From positions 14,092,830 to 14,156,829 of the forward strand of contig JACSVZ010000022.1 of NCBI GenBank assembly GCA_014706295.1: a stretch of 64,000 nt of DNA, given 5' to 3'. Below the pieces are notes generated by a model that made no database searches, was not told the origin of the DNA, and worked only from the letters and a program-made list of their open reading frames with translations. This document shows positions 39,830-54,139 of this stretch, piece by piece. This stretch comes from Lycocorax pyrrhopterus obiensis (Eukaryota; Chordata; Aves; Passeriformes; Paradisaeidae). Every line of letters starts with the position of its first letter. Position 1 is the stretch's first letter. The position numbers and the translations under genes were made by a program.

Positions 39830-40259
39830 TCGGCCACACGCGGCCCCGGCCCCGCCGTGCCCGGGCAAGGCTGCGAGCGGCGGCCGGGCCGGGCGGGGCC
39901 GTGCGAGCCCCGGCCTGACCGGAGCGCGGCTCACAGGCCGCACCCGCCCGTGTTTGCGCGATGGGCGACGGAGCGGGCGGTGCCACTCCTCGGCCCTTCA
40001 CCCCCGGCCCTTCACCCGGGCCAGGCTGATCACGGACCACGCCCGCGGCCGCCCCGGCCTCACCCCGAACGTCCCCGGCCGGGCACGGCCCCGGTCACGC
40101 GGTACGCGCCCCGTGACGTCAGCGCGGCGCCGCGCGGCGATTGGCGGGCGCTGCCCGCGCAGGCGCGCGCTGCCGGCGGCAGAGCCGGGCTCGCGGTGCC
40201 GAGCGGCGGCAGCGGCGGCGCCTCCGGAGCGCGCCCGGGCCGTGCCCGCCGCAGTAGCC

Positions 40260-43741
<3,482 letters not shown>

Positions 43742-45710
43742 TGATAGTTCTTAGATCTATATCACTAACGAGGCTTAATGACCTGCAGCTTTTCTCCAGG
43801 CCTAAATACATGTATCCTTTGTTATTTAAAGGATGTGGGTATTAGGCATGTTATAAATTGAATTTGGAGAAAAGCTGAATTCTTACTAAGGCTGAGGCTC
43901 ATAGGCTATTTAATGTATTGGGTCAGCTGTACCGAATTGCGGTTACAGATGAAGAAATAATGTTCAAGTGTAGTTCCTGTATTTACATGAACACTAACTT
44001 ATAATGTTTGCAGATATGAAATAGCCTCATTTAGTGGTGAGGCTGCAAATGGTGGAGGACACTGGCATGTTAGGCTTTTATTTTTTGTGTGACTTACGGA
44101 CTACCTCTTTTGGGACCAAGCCCAAAATTAAGTAGAATGGTTGTTCCAGGATTGTTCTTTTTGTTGCTTTTTGACAGTTGTGTGATACAACTTGGTTTAA
44201 CAGAAAGCTTATTACCTGATGCTTGAAATATAAAAGAATGTACAAAATATTTTTTGATAAGCTTTTTAACTTGACTAGTTGAACTAACATGGTACTCCAA
44301 CTGTTTTTCAGTCACTATAGGTAAAACATCAAAGTGTCTCTTACCTACCTACCAAGACCTAAATCCTGCTCCTAAATGCAACATTAATGAGCTGGGCATG
44401 CAGTACCTTAAGATCTAATTTTATCTTAAACTTCTACAAAAAGTATCTCCATTTCTAAAAGCCCATTACATAAAGGTACAATAAACATAGAGCCTTAAAA
44501 TCTTGTAAGCTGCTACAATAATAGGCGTTCACTTCAAAGAACCAATTAAAGACTAAAAAAACCTTAGTGAAGGTGGCTAAGGAGATACCTAAACACAAGA
44601 GGAAGTAGTATCTAACAATATACTCATTAACTTGATCGCACTCCAGAAATAACCTGCTGCATCCACTGGATATTGTGTTGTCCTTTAATTTAACCACTGT
44701 TCTACGTTCAGATCCCTTTACCTTTTGAACTAATTTGCTCACAGTACAAGGCCCCTTGTATTCTCAAGGGTTTCACTTGGTGTTCTGCAGTCTCTGTTTC
44801 CTGGTACTCATTGTAGGTTCGTGGTACTGTCACCAGTCATTCACTGTGGGAACTCAAAGGTCAGCCCTTGACACCTCACACTGTGTGCCAGCCTGCTGGT
44901 AGTCCTGGGGACCTCACAGGGACTCTGTCCCACGGGGCTCCTTCAGTGCGAACAGAAAGATGCAAAGGCACAGCCCAGAAGTAGCTGACTGGTGGTATTT
45001 TGGTGCCCAAGGCTTTTTCTGGAATTTTGATTCTAAGCTTACAAGTGATTTCAAGACTCTCTTAGCCTTTATGAACTGTAATGTCACCCAGCCCAGCATA
45101 TTTGATTTTGCATGCCATTTCTGGTATATCAAATTGCCTATTAAGTAGTGTCTGCTATATAGAGAACCAGAGCTTATTTTAACTGATAAACAAATGAGAA
45201 CACTTCCATAAGGTTTGTGTTGGGGAAGAAAACAGGAATATAGATATATAACTTTTAAAAATTAACTATTCTAAATATTTTTCTAAACAGAAATGGTTTG
45301 AGACTACCTTACTAATTAAAGTCATTGAGGTTTGCCATACTTTTACAGGAGATTATTACAACTGAAATAACATTTCAATTTTAAAAGTATATGTGAAACT
45401 TCTGCAAAACTGTACCATCATTTCTGATAAAAATGCTTATCTTGAAACTCATTTTATATGTTTGCTCAGCCATTAGCATCATTTGATATTCTAAAGTCAG
45501 TTTTTTCATTTCCAAATTTTTCTGCACTAAGGACTGCATAGTAGCACTCACAGTTTGGCCTTGCACTGGAAAAAGCCTTACTGTTTAATTTTTACAGGCA
45601 TTCAACAACTTCTTGAAAGATAATAATTTTCTTTCTTCTGTTTTATTTATATGCCTGCATTCTCATTCTGTCAGAGTATGGCTTTCTGTATGTGGCGCTT
45701 TTTAAATAAA
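43742..45710 (+). other. PRELID3B: PRELID3B 3' untranslated region
   Basis: From the TGA of PRELID3B to the AATAAA at 45705 there is no intervening gene. The sequence is AT-rich with no open frame of note. Its extent is inferred from the first convincing canonical poly(A) hexamer with a T/GT-rich downstream stretch; shorter isoforms are possible. Confidence 0.5.
45705..45710 (+). terminator. PRELID3B poly(A) signal
   Basis: AATAAA is followed by a T-rich stretch (ATTTTGTTTC) and, somewhat further on, a GTCTATTTGTGTTTT stretch that could bind CstF. It lies about 1.96 kb after the stop codon. Confidence 0.55.
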
Positions 45711-48700
45711 ATTTTGTTTCAATTCTGGCTAATTCCTGAAACTTTCTGGTCTATTTGTGTTTTAGAACTATGAGGTGAGTTATCTAAAATGAGAGGGGTG
45801 AAGGTGAAGAAATACCCTGGAGTGAGTGGCTTCTTTTATTGAAATGCATATCCTAAAATGCACATTCACAGCTCCTGTGGTCTTTTTTGGTTCTTAATAA
45901 CTCTGATTTTCTGCAAATTTGGCTTTAACTAGCAACCAGATTTCACAGTTTGCTGTGGAGAATCCATCCTGTGGAAAGATTTTCAATCTTGGGCTGAGAT
46001 TTGTGTTCAGATTCACTGCAGTGAATGTGGGTTGCTGTGGATGAACGCAGCACACTGCTGTGAGAGGGGCAGTGCAGAGGAGCTGTGGGTTCTGAGGGTT
46101 GGAAGGAATGGAGGAGGTGGGGAAGAGAAAGTAGCTCCAGCTGGAGGGACAGAACTGAAGGACCAGGAGGATAGAAGAATTTTAAAAAAGGGGAAGGGAC
46201 ACAGGAAGTGGAAGGGCAGAGGTGGAGGAATGTGATGTGAACAAATCAGTGCTGTGGACTCTGACCAATGGGTGTCAGCACCTGTTCAGCCAGACAGCAG
46301 TGAACTGCAAGTGTCAGCTGGGGGTTTGCTTGGAAAAAAAGCAGAAAAATTTTAACCACCGTTTCCTACAACATTGCTGATCTGTCTCTTGTGGTTTGTA
46401 CTTGCATTTATATTTAAAATAAATGTCCTATAGAGTAAACATAAGCACCCACTGTCTCACAACTGCGACATTTCCAATCCCTTGGCCCTGACAGAGCACT
46501 GGTTCAAAGGGAAAGTCAGCAGCCTGTTGAGGTTCACGTTTATGGAAGAACTGAAGAGCACTGATACGGAGCTTGTGTGGAAGCAGTGAGTCATTTTAAA
46601 ATCCTTCCATTTCTTAAGGTGGAGGTTGTTCTTTCACTTGCACAGGACCTGTTAATTTCTACCTTAATTAACTTGATAGCTTTGCTTTACATGTTGCTGC
46701 AGAACTGAATTATTCTAAAGGTAAGGCTACATGTTACAACCAAGCTGAACTAACTGCTTACCTTAGGAGGACCATGATCATCAGCTGTGGGCAAAATATC
46801 TTACATCATCATGCTGTTTTGTTATAACCACATTTAAAAAGTAACACAAGTTATGAAACACATGAAAAGAGGAAGTAATGCACAAGATTTTTAAAACTTG
46901 AGTGTACCTGAAGTCTGTTCTGCAGCTCCTGGGTCCTTCCACAGGCTATTTATGTCAGATTTTGTAGAATGGACAGCTGAGAACTTGGATGACACTGCAA
47001 AATTATTTTTACTTTAAATCCAGGTGTCCAAAAGTTGAAAATTAATGTCTTCATCTGCTTCATCAACTAACCTTCAAAATACTGTCCTGTAACAGAAAAC
47101 AGCACAGAACTGTGTCTTTCTCTTAAGATTAGAGCTGATTTCAGTGAAGGTTTTGCTGGCACTCTGTGCAGTGCTGTGCTTAGACAGGAGATTTAGCAGA
47201 AGATGACCCGTATTGTCATCAGCATGGCATCATTTCCAGTGGCTGTGGAGCAGATTAGGGTCAGCAGCAGAGAGAACAGCAGAGCTTTACCAGTACAGCC
47301 CAGTATGGCTTACTCAGGCAGAGAAAGGAGGTAAATCCACAGCTATCCAAGGTAGGAAACATTATTACTGACCTCTACATTTTATACAGTGGTGACCATA
47401 ATTCCATGTTTCTTGACAGTGTTATTTCATAGGAAAAAGTGCAACAACTTTGTTATTTTAAATTAGGACAGAAAGAGCTCAGTGAAGAGATGATGGAATT
47501 TATAGCCTGTTGGACATCGGCTTTTTATTGTATTGTAATTTGCCTTTTTTTAAAATATTTGGTCTCCCCTGTAAAATGCACTTGAGAAACCCTTGAGATT
47601 AAAGATAGTCACAAAATTATATTGTTTTTAGATAGCAAGGGATTTTTAAGGGGTTAATTACTTATATGTTTTATTAAGAATACAGGACAGCAAGCAAACT
47701 TGTAATTTCAACATAAATTATGCATGGTTGGAAAAATTCATTTGTTTTGCCTTTTGATCTATAAACATTATACTCTTGAAAGAATTGCAACCATGTTGCA
47801 ACAGCTCTAAAATTACAGAAGCATTATCTATAAATATTAAATATATTCAAGAACTTTTGGGGGTCTCATCAATGGTATATAAGCAGCTCTTTTTTTAGCG
47901 TGGTAATTTCTGCATTGCGCTATTCCCCACGATTTTAATGTTTGCATAGTAAGACACCATTCGATTTCAGCGGCTGTTCAGCAGACACCTGCGTCACTTA
48001 AGAGGTGACCTGGGTGGGAGTTGCACCCATGGTGATTATGTTAAATCCATTACATGCTCATCTGGACATGGGTTGTGTAAGAACATGGGCAAAGCTGGGG
48101 TGTGTTCACCTGAGAAGCTGCAGCCTCCTGTACCTGTATCTTGCACTTCCTTGGTCCATAAAATGTGGCTGTGATGAGTGAAGAGCTTTATGTGCCTTCC
48201 TGTGCCTGTCTGGAGAGGCACCCGCAGGTCTGAGTGCTCTGTGCTTTGCGGTGCAGTCTGGAGACGAGAGAAGGCAACTATGGATCAGCCTCTTGATCTA
48301 CTCACACTATAATTAGGTGCACCTTTTAGAACTAAAATTTAAGCTGTTCTGTTCCCTTTTTAATCATGTCTGCCTTCTATCACAACTTCTCTTTGGGATA
48401 TTTTAGGATATTTTTATTAAACAATTCAAACTAGCCACAAATAAAAAATTATTGTTATTATTACACAGGTTTTATGTCCAGAGGTATAAAAGAAAGGTAA
48501 CAGGACCTCTTTTTATGTGAATAACAATTAGAACTGCCTGATGTATTTCTCAGACACAGACTCAGTTTAGCACATTGTTAGCTTCCAAAACCAAATCCTG
48601 CACATGCTACACAGAAAAATAAATCTGCTTGAACAAGGACAGACATGCCAGGAGAGAAAACTGTCTGCAGCTGTACGTGTGGTTCTGTACTGGTCCCCTG

Positions 48701-48893
48701 GAAAGGCACAATGTTCTCAATAATTCTGTGAGCTCTTATTACTGGAGCTTTTCTGCACCAAAAGAGAAACTACTAAGAGACCAAGCACACAGTTTGAATC
48801 ATTATTTTCAAAAAAAAATTTTGGGGGGGTCATGCTGTCTTTTTGTTTTGGTGTGATAATAGAGATCTTTAGTTTAAAATACTCCTGATTTAA
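45711..48893. other. Intergenic, possible upstream exons of the repeat reading frame
   Basis: No known gene is recognisable. A purine-rich (GGAGGTGGGGAAGAG-like) patch lies at 46.1-46.25 kb. Two short ATG-containing segments end at consensus donors in the phase that the repeat exon at 48929 requires (45770-45774 and 46542-46585). A TATATAAG box is present near 47876. All three are weak signals. Confidence 0.4.
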
Positions 48894-48929
48894 CACCCAT
48901 CATGTTGGGGATTTATTTGGCTTTTCAGT

Positions 48930-49769
48930 GTCATCTCTTCAACCTGCCTGGACCTACTTGGTCTCACTTTTTTGGCCTCCCTGGACCCCTCCAGTCTCAA
49001 GACTTTAGCCTCCTTGGAACTCTTTAAAATCCCCTTTTCCGATTCATTGGACTTATCCAGTCTGAGCTCTTCATCCTCTGTGGAATTCTCCAGTCTCACT
49101 TCTTCATCCTCTCTGGACCTTTCAAGTCTCACATCTTCAGCTTCTTCAGACTTCTCCAGTATCTCCTCTTCAATTTCCTTAGAGCTCTCCAGTCTCACCT
49201 CTTCAGATTCCTGGGAGCGCTCCAGTTTCTCCTCTTCAGTTTCACTGGACCTATCAAGTCTCACTTCATCAGGCTCCCTGGATCAGTCTGGCGACAGTTC
49301 TTCAGTCTCTTTAGATCTCTCGAGTGTCACCTCTCTATCCACAGATTTCTCCAGTCCTACTTCTTCACTCTCTCTAGACCTCTCCAGTCTCACTTCTTCG
49401 TCCTCCACAGATGTTTCCTCCTCAGCTTCCCTGGACTTTTCCTGTACAATCCCTCCATCCTCACCAGGTGTCTCCGAGTACAGCTCCTCCACCTTGTCGG
49501 AATCTCTAGACCTCACCGATTTTAACTATTTCATGTTTCAGCGCTCCTCTGGATTATCTTCACCAACTCCTGAGGATGTTTCCAATCTCACCTCTACACC
49601 TTTTCTGGATGTCTCAAATCTCACCTTTGAGGATGCTTCTTCCCTCACTTCCTCAGTTTCTTTGGACATGTCTAACCTCACATCCTTAGTTCCCCCAGAC
49701 CTTTCCACGCTCACATTTCTGGATGTTGCTAATCGCACTGCCTCAGCTTCTCTTGACCTCTGCATCTAA
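48930..49769 (+). CDS. Unknown Ser/Leu/Thr-rich 11-residue repeat reading frame
   Basis: I do not recognise this protein. An uninterrupted plus-strand frame of 279 codons begins after a plausible acceptor (TTTGGCTTTTCAG at 48916-48928) and stops at TAA 49767-49769; AATAAA follows at 50139. The frame contains no early ATG, so an upstream exon would have to supply the start. It consists of about 20 copies of an 11-residue unit, consensus LDLSSLTSSSS (33 bp), regular in the first half and looser in the second. Differences between regular units fall mainly at third codon positions and are mostly silent (CTC/CTA/CTT, TCC/TCA, ACT/ACA/ACC). Shortened units are 30, 27 or 24 bp, so the frame is kept. 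The C-terminal part has four N-x-S/T sequons (three NLT, one NRT). A secreted, heavily O-glycosylated mucin-like product is one guess. The alternative is a non-coding pyrimidine-rich minisatellite. Confidence 0.4.
   Translation, partial: VISSTCLDLLGLTFLASLDPSSLKTLASLELFKIPFSDSLDLSSLSSSSSVEFSSLTSSSSLDLSSLTSSASSDFSSISSSISLELSSLTSSDSWERSSFSSSVSLDLSSLTSSGSLDQSGDSSSVSLDLSSVTSLSTDFSSPTSSLSLDLSSLTSSSSTDVSSSASLDFSCTIPPSSPGVSEYSSSTLSESLDLTDFNYFMFQRSSGLSSPTPEDVSNLTSTPFLDVSNLTFEDASSLTSSVSLDMSNLTSLVPPDLSTLTFLDVANRTASASLDLCI
48950..49769 (+). repeat. 33-bp degenerate tandem repeat, pyrimidine-rich strand
   Basis: The unit begins CTGGACCTCTCCAGTCTCAC and continues TTCTTCATCCTCT. Roughly 13 well-aligned units span 48950-49400, after which spacing becomes irregular. 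The plus strand is strongly pyrimidine-rich, which could also favour triplex or unusual DNA structure. On the minus strand the same units read as a charged 11-residue repeat (EEVRLERSRED-like), in three segments of one frame that are interrupted by stops. Confidence 0.85.
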
Positions 49770-50138
49770 CCCTCCTAACTTACCCCCTTTTCCCTGCAAA
49801 CTCTCTCCATCCTTCTAAACTTCTCTCCTTTATCTGCTCTCTCCTATGTTCTCTCTCTGAAAATTCTTACCTGAGGAAAGTTTAGGGCTTTACAAATATC
49901 TCCTGGCATCTAAAATGCGCATCAAAACACGTCATACAAATCTACAATGGTGCCTTGTAACAGCTGCATAAACACCAACATTTATTCTGGAATTTTTGTA
50001 GAGCACAGTTTCTGCCACTGGTTGATATCTAGTCTGCCTCAGCATGGTTGGTACCTCTCCCAAAGGTTTAGCTTTTTCAAGTCATGCTGAATTTTTATCT
50101 ACCAAGACCAACAAATAGTAAATAGAGCTAAATGTGCA

Positions 50139-50144
50139 AATAAA
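50139..50144 (+). terminator. Candidate poly(A) signal for the repeat reading frame
   Basis: AATAAA lies 370 nt after the TAA of the repeat frame and is followed at 50151-50160 by CAGGTTGTGT, a GT-rich element of the type used downstream of cleavage sites. Confidence 0.35.
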
Positions 50145-50160
50145 TGCATCCAGGTTGTGT

Positions 50161-51780
50161 ATCTCCGTTATGGATTTAAATCTGAGTTAATTTTACAGAA
50201 TTGCAGGCAGAGGCACTTCACAGAGAGGTACAGAGAGAGAAGATGTGGTGGGAAAAGAAAATTGTGGAGCAAAAAGCAGGTGAGAGACATGGGATAGTGA
50301 GAGGAACCAGAGAAGCCATGGGGCAGGAATAGAGGGGCGCATAGCTGGGAGAAAATGTCCAACTCTGCTGGCATGATTTTTCTCTGCCAAGCCATGTTTG
50401 TGGCCTGGGCTGCCCATGAGGCTTAAAATAATCTTATTGCTAATAATTTCACCTATCAAATCATCAGATGTTCCCATTTCCATGTAACATCCCCTTTCTC
50501 AATATATGTAAGTACTTGTCTTGCATCAAATATGCTGCTTAGGTAGCACAGAGGGGCTTCCCAAAATCTTTGGTGCTGTCTTGGATCTTTTTGTTATCAT
50601 TGTTATGACTGGGGCTTCAAAACCAAATATGTTTCCTTTCAATATCACTGGCACCTTTCTGTGCTAAAAGGGCAGAAACATGTTTGTCATAACAAATATT
50701 TTTTAATTTACTTCATATTTGCAAATTGGAAAGCTTCACTCCAATATGCCACGTCTGTCACAACATTAGAATATGTTTCACACAAAAATAAAGAAGAAAA
50801 CAAATGCATGAGGTAAGAATTTTCTGCCTCGTTTGCACTAGTTTTTTCTTTAAAATTAAGTAGGAACAATTGCAGTATGTGGGTTTAAGAAATTAACCCA
50901 AAATTCTATAGGAGCAGAGTTGTTTAACAGTCTAAAAAAAAATACAGATCACCGGTCCAGCTCTTACTGTTGTATGCTGGAGACAGACTGACATATCTGG
51001 TGAACACTTGTTCTTTTTGTTCTGGTGGCTCTTTCCTGACATTACTGTGGGGATTGTTAATTGCAATTGTTCTGGACTAAATGAGATCTCTAATAAAGCT
51101 GAAAATTACTCTGTGCTTTAAAAATGGTTTGACTTTGGATGGAAGGAAGTAAGAGAACAAGACAAAAGTGCAAGGGTTTGTTAAAAACCCAATACTTAAC
51201 CTCTTCAAGTATTTTGTCTTAATTATTTAAATGAACACGAGGTTAGGAGCAAATTGCTTCCATAGCAAACATGATTTGAGTCTTCTAGTAACATTTTGCT
51301 TCTTATATGTAGGGAATTGACTGTTTTTTCTTTGTGTCTATAGCTTCTAGTTTGCTATGTTGTCTTTTATGGATTTGTTTAGAGCAAATGATTGAATTTC
51401 AGGTGTTTGTATCAAGTCTTACATCCAAAGGAACCCCATGGCAAAGCACTGTGTCCAATGGGACAGAACTGTCACAGCTTGACCATACACTGCAAATTGA
51501 AGACAGTCTGTTTAAAAAAAAATCATTGGCTCCACCTGCTTGTAAAACGTTTTCTTCTTTAGTGTCTTATCTAGAAAAATCAAGAAGTGATGGTACAAAG
51601 GCGTAAGAACAGACTTAGGGTGCAAAAAACACCCTTTTAACCACTTGCTCGGGCTCTGAGATTACAACAGGACTACTGAGGAAGGAGTTAATGTGTAACT
51701 AACACAAGTGCTATATAACTAGCCATGAACCTCATAGAAAACGTGGCCGTTCATTTATGGTTTTTAGGTAATTAACATGT
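50161..51780. other. Intergenic between repeat frame and ATP5F1E promoter
   Basis: AT-rich sequence with no recognisable gene. Open frames of up to 96 codons have no splice or homology support. I see no RNA gene or clear mobile element. Confidence 0.55.
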
Positions 51781-51799
51781 AGCGTGTTTCCGGCAAATT

Positions 51800-52560
51800 A
51801 CCGGCTCTGAACCACTGAACCGACACACTCCCGTGGTTTCGGACAGCGAGGCAGGTCCCGGCCGCCCACAGGTGGAGGCGGAGCCGGGACCCTCCCATCT
51901 CCCATAGCGGGAGGGGCCCACACCTTTCCCGGACAGCCACGGGCGGCCGCAGCTCGCAGCCGCCATGGCCCCGCCCACCGCCCCTCACGGCGCCGGGGCC
52001 GCCCGGGCCGAGCGGAAGGGGCGGGGCGAGCCCGGGGAGGGTCAGGCGGAAAGGGCGGGAGCCGCGCGCAGGAACGGAGCCCTCTGATTGGCCGCTGCCG
52101 GAGGGGCGCGCCCGTGAGCGGCGGCGCGCGTGAGCAGTTCCCGCCCGCTGATTGGCCGGCGGGTGCGTGCCCTGCGGCGCGCGCTGACCTTGTCGCGCGG
52201 AGCCGCAGCCATGGTGGCGTATTGGCGACAGGCCGGGCTCAGGTACCGCTGTCGCGACAGCCCCGCGACAGGGCGGGAGTGACGGCCTGGCGGGGAGGCG
52301 CTGTCAGGGAGCGCCGGGCGGGTGCGGTCACACCGGTGCGGGGGGAAAGAGGGTTTGGGGCCGGGGGAGGCGGCTTTGGGGCCGCACCGGGTCTCACCGC
52401 CCTCTGTCCCCCCGGCCGCAGCTACATCCGGTACTCGCAGATCTGCGCCCAGGCCGTGCGGGCCGCCATGAAGCCGCAGTACAAAGCGGAGGCGGAGAGG
52501 GCGGCGGTGGCCACGGTGAAAACGGTGAAACCCAAAAAGGAGTGAAATGTAAGTGGGTGG
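51800..52560 (+). promoter_or_regulatory. ATP5F1E CpG-island promoter
   Basis: The interval is GC/CpG-rich and covers the ATP5F1E start. Two inverted CCAAT boxes (CTGATTGGCC near 52084 and 52148), a YY1-like GCCGCCATGG at 51959-51968 and TGACCTTG at 52185-52192 are visible. The last is CAAGGTCA on the other strand, the estrogen-related-receptor half-site. CCAAT, YY1 and ERR sites are typical of nuclear genes for oxidative phosphorylation. No TATA box is present. Confidence 0.75.
52211..52545 (+). CDS. ATP5F1E: ATP5F1E, ATP synthase F1 subunit epsilon
   Basis: This encodes the small epsilon subunit of mitochondrial F1F0 ATP synthase, part of the central stalk with gamma and delta on the matrix side. 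Exons 52211-52242 and 52422-52545 join at AG|C to give 51 residues, the length I recall for the human protein. The N-terminus [20 protein letters not shown] is the family hallmark, and the C-terminus is lysine-rich (VKTVKPKKE). There is no cleavable presequence, as expected for this subunit. The middle part (KPQYKAEAERAAVAT) is more Ala-rich than in mammals. The stop codon lies three bases before a donor (AAT|GTAAGT), so a third, wholly untranslated exon follows at 53180. Confidence 0.96.
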
Positions 52561-53179
52561 GGCGGGTTGGGCGCGGGGTTGGAGCTCTGTAGTGCGGGGG
52601 TGGGGTTAGCGATGGTCTGTAACCGCCGAGTCCGGTAATCCCCAATATCTGGAGATAATCAGCTCGATTTCCAGGCATGGGAGTGGTGGGAATTGCAGCT
52701 GGTGTGCGAATGTGCGCAGGTGTCTGTGACCTGTTACGTGTGACATCGGAAACTGCTTAATCTCATTAGTGAAGTGAGATGTACTGTCTGTCAAGCTCTG
52801 CCTTGAACCGCTTGAGGTTTGGTCAGACTTACTGTGGGCTTACACAGAACAGCTGGGGCTCTGTAGTGATGCTCATTACATCAGGTTTTTCTATGATGTT
52901 CACATGTTTCATACTTGCTAAGCCAGCAGATAGCCTCTCTGAAGTCCTCCTTCCCCTGATCAGCAAATTCCTTGTCACAAAGGGCTGTTTGTAAGACAGA
53001 TACTGCTTGTACCTTTATTTGTGGCATTGCATACATCACAAGCAGCTGAAATGTTTTCTGTTCTGGGTAGAACAGCTTCTATTCCTGATCTAAGATTAAA
53101 TATTGTTATTACCTTTTATTTGAAGAGTACCTTGCACATACTCTTGAATCTAGTAACCCGTATTTTAAATCTCTTGTAG

Positions 53180-53310
53180 GAGCTGATCTGTGGTGAATAA
53201 CTGCAATGCTGTAGGCATGCTCAAGACTCTGCAATGTAATGTTATTACATGAACTGTAGAACTTGCCTCTGTATGTAAATTGGCATGCTAATAAATGTAA
53301 TTTCTGAATG
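53180..53310 (+). other. ATP5F1E: ATP5F1E 3' untranslated exon
   Basis: The acceptor is ATCTCTTGTAG|G at 53178-53179. AATAAA at 53290-53295 sits just upstream of the likely cleavage site. Together with the donor at 52549 this gives a very compact mRNA with the stop codon in exon 2. The 3' limit is estimated from the hexamer. Confidence 0.7.
53290..53295 (+). terminator. ATP5F1E poly(A) signal
   Basis: AATAAA in GCTAATAAATG is followed about 25 nt later by the GT-rich GTGTGGAAAGTGTTG. Confidence 0.7.
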
Positions 53311-54139
53311 TGTGGAAAGTGTTGTTCCTCTTGAAACAAAGTTTCTCTTCTGCAGAGACATTGAGTTTTCACTTCTGTTAAAAGACTGCTGTTAGCACAG
53401 TCTGGACATTCAGTTGCAACATTGTTTATTTTTAAGTCAAATCTGGTTTTGATTTTCATGCTGATATTTCAGGTTCATAAATGAGTGAGAGATTTAATTG
53501 TTGTTTAAAACATTTCTGCCTACTACATTTTAATGATTACTTTGGAAAAAAATCTTGGCTAAAATCTGTATCGACAGAGAATATAGTATATTATTTTGAA
53601 AACTGGAAGCAGGATATTGTGCCATGGAAGTGCTGCTGGGGATCTAATCTCCAAATCTGTCTGAGACACTGAGCAGTGAATCAGGAATTGGGAGACCTGG
53701 TTTCATGTAAGAGGTGGGGAAGGAGACACTGGAGTCTGAATTGTTTATCCTCATTAACACTTTGTCGTGACAGGGAGGAGAGGGAGAGGGACACACGTTC
53801 CCTGGGAAGCAGGAATGGAGGGTGATATTTCTCTTGGCTGAGAGGCAAAGATGTACTTTGAGATGTGTGGTTTTGGGGGAAGTATTTGCATTTTCCTGCT
53901 GCTGTGTGTCCTCACAGCAGGGTTGACATTGTCCCAGTGCACAGGAGAATTTGCTTCAGGTTCCTTCACCAAGACTGAACTCAAACACAAGGCATTATTT
54001 TCTTCAGAGTATAGCAAACCTTTTCATCTAAGAGTAGAATTAATGTAATTCAAAGTTAGTTATTGCAAGAATAAACTATGGGTTTTCTGTCTATCAACTG
54101 TTTCAAGTATAAAACTGTTTTATAGAATGGTATATAATC
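53311..54139. other. Convergent intergenic gap ATP5F1E / TUBB1
   Basis: The two genes point at each other here. I see no gene or repeat in this stretch. A second minus-strand AATAAA near 53423 could extend the TUBB1 3' end towards ATP5F1E. Confidence 0.5.

Noticed and set aside
46032..46235. 67-codon Lys/Gly-rich frame as a first exon of the repeat gene
   Set aside because: It reads through a purine-rich low-complexity patch and has no donor in the required phase near its end.
51764..51988. Minus-strand frames in the ATP5F1E CpG island
   Set aside because: Same cause: GC-rich DNA with few stops; no homology and no transcript signal.
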